A DNA stretch of 64,000 nt, from positions 186,001-250,000 of the forward strand of contig NTMA01000010.1 in the NCBI GenBank assembly GCA_002917075.1, read 5' to 3'. Made by a program: the position numbers and the translations under genes. The notes below the pieces were generated by a model that made no database searches, had not been told where the DNA came from, and saw only the letters and a list, made by a program, of their open reading frames with translations. Positions within the stretch are counted from its first letter, which is position 1. Every line of letters starts with the position of its first letter. Below are positions 33,955 through 44,400 of the stretch, one piece after another. This DNA is from Hawksworthiomyces lignivorus (taxonomy: Eukaryota; Ascomycota; Sordariomycetes; Ophiostomatales; Ophiostomataceae).

Positions 33955-34746
33955 ATGTTTGGCCGATCCGTATTTGCGGCCGCCGCGGCCGTGGTCTTGG
34001 GCGGCCTGCTGCCCGCCGTGCTGGCCGAGTGCACGCGCGACGCGCTGCTGGCGGCCGCTGAGACATACATCGAGGCGCAGCGGACGGGCAAGCACGACGG
34101 GCTGAAGCTGGCGGCGAGCAACTTCACGTACCGCGAGAACAACAAGGTGGTGGACCTGGCGAGCGGGGTGCTGAGCCAGGCGCTGGCGCTGGACGCGAAC
34201 CGGTCGACGGCGGACACGGTGGCGTGCGCGAGCTACACGATGCTCATCTCGGCGGGCGGCAGCAAGCAGTACGTGCTGGCGACGCAGCTGCGGCACGACC
34301 CGTCGGACGCGGCGACCATCACCATGGTGGACACGATCGCGGCGACGACGGGGTCGCTCTTCTTCAACGCCAAGCAGACGCTGTCGTACGTCAAGGCCGA
34401 GAACTGGGACCCGCTGCCCAAGGCGGCGCAGCCGGACCGCGACCTGCTCAAGAAGGTCGGCGACGCCTACCTGGACATGTGGACGGACAAGAACGCCGCC
34501 GACACGATCCCCTGGGGCACCGAGTGCGAGCGCGTCGAGGGGTCGCGCCTGACCAAGCCCTGCGGCGGGTCGCTGCCCCACGGCGGCAGCGCGCAGCCCA
34601 ACGCGATGCGGCGCTACGTCATCGACGAGGTCATGGGCTCGGTGGACGTCTTGTGCGCCTTCAACTCCCTGGGCAACATGCCGGACAGCCACGAGATCCG
34701 CGTCGAGAACGGCAAGGTCAGGTACGTGCACACCATCACTGTGTGA
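33955..34746 (+). CDS. GC-rich secreted protein, DUF8021-like
   Basis: A single exon of 263 aa. Residues 1-24 form a classic signal peptide (Ala/Val/Leu-rich, cleavage near LAE-CTRD). The mature part has few cysteines (in ECTRD, VACASY, ECERV, KPCGG, VLCAF), which may pair. The pattern [16 protein letters not shown], then NFTYREN, then [14 protein letters not shown] recalls a fungal secreted-domain family I know as DUF8021; this family call is from memory and moderate only. The coding strand is strikingly GC-rich with nearly all third positions G or C (runs like GCGGCGAGC), unlike most neighbours, so that the antisense strand is open for 330 codons. The protein-like side is the plus strand because it starts with a signal peptide. 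Role unknown: effector, wall or enzyme are all possible. Confidence 0.8.
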   Translation: MFGRSVFAAAAAVVLGGLLPAVLAECTRDALLAAAETYIEAQRTGKHDGLKLAASNFTYRENNKVVDLASGVLSQALALDANRSTADTVACASYTMLISAGGSKQYVLATQLRHDPSDAATITMVDTIAATTGSLFFNAKQTLSYVKAENWDPLPKAAQPDRDLLKKVGDAYLDMWTDKNAADTIPWGTECERVEGSRLTKPCGGSLPHGGSAQPNAMRRYVIDEVMGSVDVLCAFNSLGNMPDSHEIRVENGKVRYVHTITV

Positions 34747-35055
34747 GCCCTCGGGGAACGCAGCACTTTTTTCTTTTCTTTTGAATTCTCCCTGTGTCTA
34801 TTATTCGCTGTCGTGTATCCAATGCAGATTAGTCGACGATGCAGTTTTAATCATGTACCCAATGCTGTATATACAAAATATTAGTTTGTTGCGCTTCTCA
34901 CAACATGTCCGTCCAGCTTCCCAACCTCCGCGCAGCTGCTCGTGTCTTCCCCATGCCACCTTCTATTAGCAATAATGAATCGAAATTGAGAGCAGATGAA
35001 TCCTTCTTGTAACCCATTAGGAATAATCTGAGAGACGCCCTCGCACCCTCTCTCT

Positions 35056-35615
35056 CTACACCATGGCCGCCCACCCTTTGCCGGTGGACCGGCTGAGCAC
35101 AGTACGCGCGCACGCCATGAACGCCATGCCGACGAGCAGCGTGACGCCGATGAAGATCTGCGCGCCGGTGTAGGAGCCGTGGTTGGCAGACACGAGGGCG
35201 CCGGCTACGGGCGGGCCCGTCAGCGTGGCCAGGCTGTTGATGGTGAAGACCATGCCCATGCGCACGCCGGTCTTGCTGAGATCGGTCGTGAGGGTGGTCA
35301 GCCCCGCCGGAAAGAGGGACTGGATGCCGCCGGCAGCGATGCCGTAGAAGATGCTCCAGGCGTAGAGGCCGCCAGTGGAGCTGACGCCGATCCAGCAGAG
35401 GGCAGTGAGGCCCGTGATGAAAGCAAATAAGACAAACATGTTGAGAACGCCGAAGCGGTCGGCGAAGTAGTTGGGAGCCAGGCGGCCGATGACGCCGACA
35501 CCGTTGAGAGCGAGGAGGAGATTAAGGGAGTCTGTGTAAGAGAGGCCGATGATGTCACGGCTGTAGGAGGCGATGTAGAAGAAGACAACATAGACGCCCC
35601 AGAAGCTCTGCAGAG

Positions 35616-35653
<38 letters not shown>

Positions 35654-35880
35654 GCCGCATCTTCTTGTCCTTGTCTTTTGTGACTGGAGCAGAATAGCTT
35701 GGCCAATCGATGTTTCGCCAGTTTTAACCGGAAGCGCGGGATTGCACCATCATTGGAGGCAAGCTGAATACAGCAATTCCGAGACATATAAACCACTGCT
35801 CATATGGGTAGGAAGCATGAAGGGAGGCTAGGCCTGCCTGTTGTAGGTAATCCATAAGAGAAATAATGTTAAAACACAGA
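35056..35880 (-). pseudogene. MFS monocarboxylate-transporter-like remnant (C-terminal half)
   Basis: The reading from about 35609 to 35056 encodes helices 7-12 of an MFS transporter of the fungal monocarboxylate (MCT/Mch) type: SFWGVYVVFFYIASYSRD, GVIGRLAPNYFADRFG, AGGIQSLFPAGLTTLTTDLS and GMVFTINSLATLTGPPVAGA. These proteins normally have about 400-480 aa; only about 185 remain. An intron-like acceptor (T28-AATTTCTCTGCAG) precedes SFWG, but no exon encoding helices 1-6 follows upstream. A possible helix-6 scrap (WFICLGIAVFSLPP) lies in another frame at about 35795-35730, separated by sequence without usable splice phase. I therefore read it as a truncated pseudogene; an expressed fragment is possible. 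The stop is 309 bp from the secreted-protein gene, convergent. Confidence 0.65.
35621..35648 (+). repeat. A28 homopolymer
   Basis: A run of 28 A (T28 on the strand of the MFS remnant) directly before a polypyrimidine-like acceptor. The expansion lies at the break point of the transporter reading frame. Confidence 0.8.
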
Positions 35881-36412
35881 CCCTCGACCTCAACTTTCCG
35901 TATGCTAGCCAAACTTTTGTTCACCAAACATAGCATTTTAATAGACATGAGCAAAGAAGAAGACCAGAAAATCTACCTAGGCCCTATCCGTAGGCTGCTG
36001 GTCTTGGAAGAAGAAGAAGTTGAAAGCTGACGAGTGCTTGCAGTAATACTAGCTTCCTCATCATGACACTGCGCGATTGCAGCGTATAAATGATAATAGA
36101 ATAGTCTTGAGTGATATAATGGAGCTAGATCAATTCAAAGCATGGCACTCAATAGGGAAGATGAGTGGATAGAAACAAGAATGCAGAGGCGTGAGAAGGA
36201 AGAGACAAGCTCGTTTGCTGGATGGAGCAGTGCGGGGGAAGAAAGCCAATCCAGAAAGAGCAACCTAGAAATGCTACAAAAGACACCTTATGCAGAGAAA
36301 GTACAATTTTTCTATTGTGCTATTTTGTGTGGTAATAGTCCGCAGACATGAAATGGTTCACTATATTTTGGGCAGTTTTTGCCCTCAGTTATACACTTGT
36401 TTCGCATCTCTT
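35881..36412. other. intergenic, no gene seen
   Basis: AT-rich DNA between the MFS remnant and the stop codon of choline kinase. Short frames have no motifs. Confidence 0.5.
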
Positions 36413-39400
36413 TCAGTATTCCACCAACTTTACTCTCGCCCGTACGTCTTCTGGCAGCTCATTCAATTGTAACAGTCCTGCCTGGATGCAGTCTCCCAAG
36501 AAAAAGAATGCCCGTTCTTGAGCATACCCGAGGTAGTCAAACTCATCTTCCTGGCTGGCTTCCTCCTCTCCTCCACGTTCTTCTTCCTTGGTGTCGTCAG
36601 CCGGGTCAGCAGAGTCTGATGATGGCAAGCCGAAGCCCGGCACCTTGGCTTGCACAATCCCCCACGCAACCCACTGTGCGCTGTTAGCCGCCCGCCACAT
36701 GCGCGATTCAGTCATGAGCTCGTCCACCTGACGTTCTACCAGATCTTCGCGGCGACGTTCTTCCTCGATCCAACCACCGGGTGGTGCCCGTGCGTCCAGC
36801 ATAAATTCGACAATCGAGCTCGATGAACTTGCTGTTTGAAGATTTGGAGGAGTCGGATGGCCCTGGAGCGCCGTCGCCTGCTCGGGAAGAGTCGGTAAGG
36901 ATGGCAAGGACACGGCTGTAGGCCCAAACCGTGGCGTGTTGCCGCTTCCTTGGTGAGGAAACTCTGGCCGGTGATCGACGTAAGCGCGGATGAACCGGCG
37001 TTGCTGTTCAGGAGTAGGGTAGCGAGCTGTGTTGCAGCCATGTGGAGTGACGCTGTCGTGGTAGTTGTAGGTCCACTCTGTAAAATGATTTGCAAACTCG
37101 ACTCCAGGCGGGTTCGCGGCGGCGTATTCAAAGTCGATGACAATCAGTTGCTTGTGCTCGTTTTCTGGTTGCAGGAGTGGCGACTTTTCGTCAGGCCGAA
37201 TGCGAAGAATATTACCGTATTGAGTCTTTTCCAACGTTAGCTGAGTACCTTAATACAATAGCCAGAAGACAAACGGCAAAGGCACAAAGAAGTTGCTCAC
37301 ATCATTATGTGCAAAGACCAACTGGTCTCGGATCTTACGAGGTCCCCCGTAGTAGCGATTCACGAGATCTCGGTGCTTGTCCACTAAAGCTTTGAACTTG
37401 GACCATTCGATGCCGCACACAAAACCTCTCGTTGTCCAAGCGTCGAGTGTAGATACTGTCTGGGAAGTAGTTGACTTTCCAGTGACACTGGATCCATTAT
37501 TTTGCTCTTGTTGCTGTGTATTTGCAGCAAGCAGCACCCGCTGGTCAAGGTAGGTGATAGTGCGTTCAACAGCCTCCAGCCAGCGGTCCCAGTTACGCCA
37601 TACATTAGGCCCAGCATCCAGCTCTTCCTCGAGTAGTTCGACGCCGTCATGAAGCTCACGCATCCGTTTAGCAATTTGCTTTGAAGTCTCCGGCTCGCGA
37701 AGGTTGGGCGCGGTCAGCGTAGTAGCTGTGAAAAATTGCTCAAAGCGGCCATTGGCAAATGTGCCAAGCAGCCGTGGACCAATCTTCTTACGCGCGAGTC
37801 GCCGGAGCACACTTAACTCATTCTCTCGGTCAATCAAGTGTTCTACCTGAGGGCCATAGATGCGCAGAAGCAGCTTATTTGGATGGCTGCGTTTGCTGCC
37901 ATGGAGGCTGGTATTACTACTGTTAGCAGGAGTCATGCTCGGCGTCGTGGGCGTAGATAGTGGCGAAAGTGGCACACCGCCGCTGCTGCTTCCACCGCCT
38001 GTTTCAACCGGCGGTGATACGACATAGACGGCATTGGTCAAAGCACCGCTTAATCTTTCGACAGAGATCGTTTCGCCGGAATCCAATGGCACCTTGCGCC
38101 AGCCCTTGAGCCGTAATGTATGCGCTAGTCGGATAATCTCATTATTGAAGCTGACCCATGCTTGCCGTTCTTTGTCCTCACGACGGCTGGAGATGGATCC
38201 GGCGTCCGATGCTGCACGGCTGCTGTTCGGATAACTTGCTGCTGTAGCGTATTTCAACGTCTTAGAGTTGTCAAGGACGGCGTCACAGCTGGGCACTAGC
38301 ACATCGCCGTCTACATAATCAGTATCGGATGATGCTGTGCGGCTCAGTTGGTATCGCAATGTGCGGGAATGACGGCGGTTGCCGCTGGCCGCACCGCCAC
38401 CAATTCTCAATCCATTAATATAGCTCGTTATGGACTCGATGCCCATGGCGGCCATGCTGTCATCAAGGATTCGCTGTAGCCTGTCAAGTGAGACTTCACT
38501 GGATGCTGAACTTGTGGAAGGAGCTCTGTGATGCTTAATGACATCTCGGCTAGGTGAACAGGCCGAGGCCTCAGCAGTTTCATCTTCGACGACCGCATGT
38601 TCCTCGTCTGCTCTTGCCTCTTCTCCTGTCTGCTTTACGTCGGCCTTACTCTTTACAACATCCGTAGCCGAAGGCGACTTTGCCTTTTTGCTGTGTGACC
38701 GAACACGCCGCGCTTTTCGGGCTTGTTTTTTGGTCTTCTCATGCTGGATCCAGTCGGCCACTTGTGCTAAGAGCCTGCCGCTGATATGGTCGATGGCGTG
38801 CTGCCGGTGCTGATGGGAATGTTGATGCTGGTGCTGCAATTGAAGACCGTGTGGCCTCAACAACGGTGACACTGGCAGTCTGGGGTCGTCCACTGGCATC
38901 TGCGCGGGCGAGGTCATGTAAGTGCTAAGGCCATCTAGACTTGTCTGACTGACTATCGATGCACGCGACGACGACGGCCCCGGCAAGATGGCCGCTCGTC
39001 CACTTAGGCGCCTAGCTACACCGGCAGTGAACTGTTTCCTTGGCGCCGGTTCTTCCGGTGAAGAGGGCTGTTGGATGGCTGATACGTCGGGCTCCGCAAT
39101 TTGAACGGCTGGGGCAGAGGAAAACAAGATATGTTAGCGTGCTAATTTTTTTTGCTATCACACACCTTTGTTGGCGGAAAGTAATAAAGCTATTGTGAAT
39201 GAGAATAGTCATGTGCAACTACAACAGTAATAACAAAGCGAGTCTCATGTAACGCTGACGAAACGACTACCTTCGCTATGGCATCCGGCATATGGACGTT
39301 CAGCCTCGAGGCGTGTATTCATGCTGGCGGCTCTCCAATATGAGAGACAAACGGTCATCATGCTGCGAAGAGCCAAATCCAGCCGAACAAAGAAATAAAG

Positions 39401-39530
39401 CCCTAAAAGTAGTTGAAACACGCATACCTTTTGTAAGGCCACTTAGGGGCGGCGTTCTTTCTGAGTCATCTCGGAGGGCCGAACGAAGCGGCACTGACCG
39501 AGGAGAACCTGTGGACCCGGTGCTGGACAT
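36413..39530 (-). CDS. CKI1: choline/ethanolamine kinase
   Basis: Phosphorylates choline (and perhaps ethanolamine) with ATP, the first step of the CDP-choline (Kennedy) pathway; cytosolic. Three exons: 39530-39428, 39108-37301 and 37225-36413, giving 907 aa; the first intron (318 nt) is long. Residues 1 to about 370 are a disordered Ser/His-rich extension with a histidine-glutamine tract (HQHQHQHSHQHRQH), usual in filamentous-fungal Cki1. The kinase begins near SVERLSGALTNAVYVV, with the N-lobe lysine region LLLRIYGPQ. Brenner motif FAHNDTQYGNIL (about residues 633-644) spans intron 2, followed by IDFEYAAANPPGVEFANHF (DFE metal site). The C-terminal part continues with WGIVQAKVPGF and YLGYAQERAFFF. 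The start at 39530 gives MSSTGSTGSPRSVPLRSALR. It is transcribed away from COX16. Confidence 0.93.
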
Positions 39531-40596
39531 GACGTCCCGATAATATCCTTGTGGAGAGCCTGATGATGCGGCCTTGGAATGCTGTATTGCCTAGTGTTGG
39601 GGAAGAGGTAGTCCAAAAAGGTACACTTCCCCTCTTCTAAGTTAGAAATTGTATCGAGGGAACAGCTTTCTTCGCTGCTAAATTATTTGGCCTGGTCTGA
39701 GAAACGTCTAGTAGAGCTATGTCGCAAGTCTTGAATCATATTCAGACGTATAAGAGCAGTCACGTAACGATCAAGGGTTGTTAGATCGTTCAATAACGCC
39801 TTATCGCAATAGCAACGAGGTAGAATGTTGGGCAATTCCACAGGTGAAAGAGGATAGAATTTATATGGACAATTTTCTTTGGACGCAGATGGTCTACTTT
39901 TCGCCTCCCCCAATGCTTTGCTGCATATCTTTGGTACTGATATGCATCTACCCATATTATCGTCACATGTGTTGCACGTCTTTTAAATCGAGCAACTGAA
40001 AAAAAAAAAAATTCAGCTAGTCTGCAGTAAGAAATTGGTCACAAGACACACTTGGCCGAGGCGGGTATTGATTTGTAGGAACACAATTTCGTGGGATGTG
40101 GCAGGTCTGTATGTTCTGGCTGGCTATGTTTGCTGTCTTTGAATCCCACTCCTCCTGAATCTCCTACCTAATTAAGCTCACCGAGCGCATATCTGCACGT
40201 CGGCGACATCAGAAAGAGGCGCACCATAAACAATGGTCACACCGCCGTTTATGCCTCATCTCTTCCGACTGCCCAAGATTAATGGGAATGTTGTACTTCC
40301 TGTACTTAAGCATAGCTGCTGAACCTCGTATTTCTCTGTGCCAATACAGGCTGCAGAGAACGACTTGAAGTTGCGCAGCCTGAGACGGACTTGTTCGTGA
40401 TTGCTGATACAAGTTGAGAGTGGGAGGATGAAAATACGCGTTGCCCAGCTAACCAGACCTGCCATGCGGAGGCTTGGACGGCGTCTTTATTCAATACAGA
40501 ATTCTCGATTTTTCCTTTTTCAGCTCATTGCAGCAAGCATAAAGAAGCACAGGATTAACAAGCCTGAGCCTGTGGCCAGCTTTTGTAGTCTCTTGG
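39531..40596. other. intergenic, no gene seen
   Basis: Promoter side of choline kinase and 3' flank of COX16. Contains an A-run at about 40000-40010 and no supported frame. Confidence 0.5.
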
Positions 40597-41023
40597 TTAT
40601 AAGACGCCGTCGTTTTCGCCTTTAAGTCGCTCAACTCTCTTCTGTTCCCAGTTGTCGAGATCCTTATGGGCCAATCTCTGTAACAAAGCTCAGTATCAGC
40701 CTTGTTCTATAGACACAGTGCATTCTCCAAGCGGATGCTAAGGAGATAGTACTCACATGGTATTCCTCGCGCATATTAACTCGTCGTCCTGACTTCCCCA
40801 GCCCCAGTTCCTCTTCACGAGACACCTGCCGAACCTTGCGATCATGTCGTTCATAGCGAATGGCCGTAGCTGGGGTCAAAACAAACGACCCCCCAACAAT
40901 TACGGCGATAAACGGGAGGCCAAACAGGAGAAATGGATGTTTGGCCATCGCAACTCGGTAGCGCGCGGCAAACGTGTTGGCATCGGCCGCTGACCGGTAC
41001 CTTTTCTTCTGAAAGGCAGCCAT
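40597..41023 (-). CDS. COX16: cytochrome c oxidase assembly protein COX16
   Basis: Two exons, 41023-40757 and 40677-40597, encode 115 aa, the normal length. COX16 is a mitochondrial inner-membrane protein with one transmembrane helix that helps insert and assemble Cox1/Cox2 in complex IV. The family sequence is clear: KHPFLLFGLPFIAVIVGGSF (membrane helix), LTPATAIRYERHDRKVRQ, EELGLGKSGRRVNMREEY, then after the intron RLAHKDLDNWEQKRVERLKGE. The start at 41023 gives MAAFQKKRYRSAADA, a basic N-terminus. Exon 2 is too short for an ordinary ORF scan and was found by splice phase (CAT then AGA TTG). It is divergent from the ATR-type kinase, 399 bp between starts. Confidence 0.95.
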
Positions 41024-41422
41024 TGTAAATGTTCAGTGACCAAAAACGTAGAGCCTGGAGACTGGCTGCTGAAAAGGTAGAGCTCGAGTCGTTGTATGAG
41101 AGATGGTGAGATGTTCATAAGTGCTCCGTAAAAAGCCGGGAAATCATTCGGCGTCGCCTTTTTGTGTCTAGGAGCCGGTTAGAGTGGAGTGACATTCTTC
41201 TCAATGCATTGCACGTGATTTCGCGACTGAATGCCCCGCATTCTTTTGGTGTCTTTTCGCGTTTTGCTTCTGTCTCCTCTTTGCCGGTTCTGCTACAAAA
41301 AAATAGTGCAGGCCAGTAGCACGGCCACTTCAAAATAGAAGCAAGGTGTTGTCCGAACCTTGTTGAAATCCACCCATGCAGTTTGTAATGCGAGAACCCG
41401 AGAGGCCAGATGCTGCTCTACA
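41024..41422. promoter_or_regulatory. divergent promoter of COX16 and ATR-type kinase
   Basis: A compact 399-bp intergenic region must contain both promoters. I see no clear TATA or known factor site. It includes a GTGCTCCGTA element (41121-41130) resembling the TACTCCGTA motif found elsewhere. Confidence 0.45.
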
Positions 41423-44400
41423 ATGAGTCTGCCGCATCACAATGCTCCTCTACAACTAGACGGCAGCGGCGGCGAGTACGCGCGCCCTGCCGTCGTCCTG
41501 CGGCAGCACGACGATAACCCATTTAGCAGGGATCGAAACCCAAAAAGGCGAAAGACAGAATCCACAGCGGCGCTGCCGATTATGACAAACCTGCGCACCC
41601 GAATATGTGATAAGTTTGGCGTGGAGCTGGGAGAGAGCATTAGGGAAACTCTTACTGGAATGTGGTATGTGTAGGCGGATCTCTTCGTTTGATTTTGATG
41701 CCTGTTGCTGCAATCTTTGAACTAACGCTTGCCAGTGAGGAGATCCAAAGAGCGCAACCCTTGAGAGATGAGCTGAAAGTGCTATATGCTCTCCAATTCC
41801 TAAGCCAGACCCTTTGTACGATAGACCACACGTCTTCTCTGTCAGATCCAGACGATGGCAGCTCCGCTATGGTTTGCTCATATTGCTCTTCTTCAAATCC
41901 GCAAGAAACGTTAAATCGACACAAAGAGAAGGACAAAGAGATGGCGTTGTGCGTATTTGACCTATTTGAGGCCATTGTAACGCAGTGCATCCCTCCAACC
42001 GGGCCGCTGGCCATCCGTGCCTTGATATTACTTCGTCGCATGGCGCTCCACGGCAACACAGCCGAGCCCCTCGATTACGAACACTCAGCCCTGTGCAGGT
42101 GGTGTTCATCTCAACTCTATAGCCTGGATAGGGCTGTGCGAGTTCAGGCAGCGTATGTATTCAGTCTTCTCTACTTCTGCCATGAAATTTGCCGTTGTGT
42201 TTCGCATCGCTCACATCTATTAGTAAAACTTTAAGCGCATTTGCCCGGAACAGAAACGATGAATGCCAAGTTATTGCAGAAAAAAACAGAGAAAGGTTCT
42301 ACCGTGGCCTAGGCCGTATGTTCGATTCTGGTGACTGTACGATGCAAGAGACCAGTGCCATTGTCTGGAGACAGCTCGCTATGTGAGCAACTAAAACATC
42401 ACCGGATACTGATGGAAGCATCTGCTAACGGGGTTCAAGGGTTGTATCCGAAGAAGAGCTTGAACCAATGCTGAAAGGGCTTCTTTGTCACCTAGACAGC
42501 AAGCATAGACCGGTTCGCGACCTGGCTATATCAGAAGTGAGTAGCGGAATAGTGGATAGCCATCTGGATGTGATTTCTAAGCTTACTGACAGCTCGTTTA
42601 GATACGATATCTTGCCTCGTGGTTTGGCCGGACGCCAAACGAGATATTCGAGCCCTATTGGCGGACCACGGCACATCTCATTGTGAAGCATATCGCAGAC
42701 CAGCCGGTAGTGGCCTCCGCAATTGCTAATTTGTTTGGAACTACTGCCCCTAAGTTGGCATTACGGTTGCAATCTCAAGCTATTCCAGACATGTTATTTC
42801 AGAAACAGCTTGCTCCCATCAGCAAAATTGGAGAATTTCGCGGAGACGGGGACGAGCTATGGCCCACAATTCTGGACAAAGCCAACTTGACATCAATTCT
42901 AGCTTTTTGGGTTCAGCTGCCTGCAAATGTAGCGACTCTTGATGACCTGATGCAACCACTCCAAGACCTCTCTGCCCGCATGGGACCAGCAACTATTCGT
43001 GAAGTTATGGGCGCCGCAGCTGTCCCAGTCCTTGCAGAACTCTTCATAAGATTGACATACAAGGTTGGTCGGATGCCCGACCATTTTGAAAGGGTAAGTC
43101 TAATAAAAGTCCCTGTTAGATGCTCTTTGATAACTGCTTTGAATTTTTCTCTAAGATTTTGACTACGCAGATATGCGAGGGAATCGGATTCACCCCAATC
43201 CTTACGATCGCTCGACTGCTGAAAAAAGATTCCAATGCCCAGACGGATGAGGAATTGGTGACCGATTTTCTGTCACAACATGTTCTAGGCCTCACCACTC
43301 GACTTTCAGAAGTACGAGAATATGACGGAAAGAAACATCCCTGCCATTGGATAAACGGAATAAAGGCCCTGGAACTTCTTATTAAATATCTTCGTTCTGA
43401 GATCAAAACTGCACGGCCACAGGTGAGATACGGGGTCATTATGCTACCACTCCAGCAGCCAGAAGAGAAGCTCACCATCTCATGTAGGTCACGTCGTTTC
43501 TTCTTGATGCGCTCTGTAATGATGGAGCAGATTATGCAGCTTGCTGGCAAGCCGCTGTGAGGAGATCAGCCATCTCTTGCTGGGCGGCGCTTGTCCAGAA
43601 TGTCGGAGAAGACAACGTCAAAATGCTGGTCGAGACAACATTTGCTGTCATCCGAAAGAACTGGGATCAATTCGGCGACTGGGAAAAAGCGACATGCCGA
43701 GAATTGCTAGCTTGGTTGCTAGCAAAACCAGATGGACGAAATCATCGAGAGTGTGTTTTGGAGAAGATCGATGTGCTCCCGCACCTGAATATTCCAGAAT
43801 TGCAAAAAAGCGTCGACAACAAGATGGATAAACTACGAAAGCCATTAGGAATCATGCAGACAATTGATTTGTTTGCGCAGCGCATTACACATGAGAACCT
43901 CGATGTTGTTTGGGTTGCTCTGGAGGACGCCAAGGTATTCCTTCAAAATAATCAAGACCTCCTCCAAGCACACACACAAGGCGAGAAGTCGGATTCGGCG
44001 GTGGCACATTTCGTGAGAGCGCTTCTTGATTGCTCTGCCAAATATAATACCTCGGAGCTGGAGTTATCTACCAACTGCATGGCTTGCATTGGCCTTATTG
44101 GCTGCCTAGATGCAAACCGCCTTGGTGCTGTTGGAAAGGAGCCGCCGTTCGTTGTGATATGGAATTTCCGCAACATGGAAGAAGCTCTCAAATTCGTAAT
44201 GTACATGCTCCAGAACGTGCTGACACGCGCATTTCTTTCAGCAACGAATACGACCAGCCAGGGCTTAATAGCCTATGCTGTTCAGACGTTATTGTCAAGG
44301 TGTGGCATTAGCATTGCTGTCCATAGCCAAGGTGCGGAGATGAAAGACGCATACGACAAATGGAAGGCACTGCCTGAGCTCGTCCAGGTTGTGCTATCTC

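Noticed and set aside
33739..34731. 330-codon minus-strand ORF
   Set aside because: Antisense shadow of the GC-rich secreted protein. It is Arg/Val/Leu-biased without motifs; the plus strand has a signal peptide.
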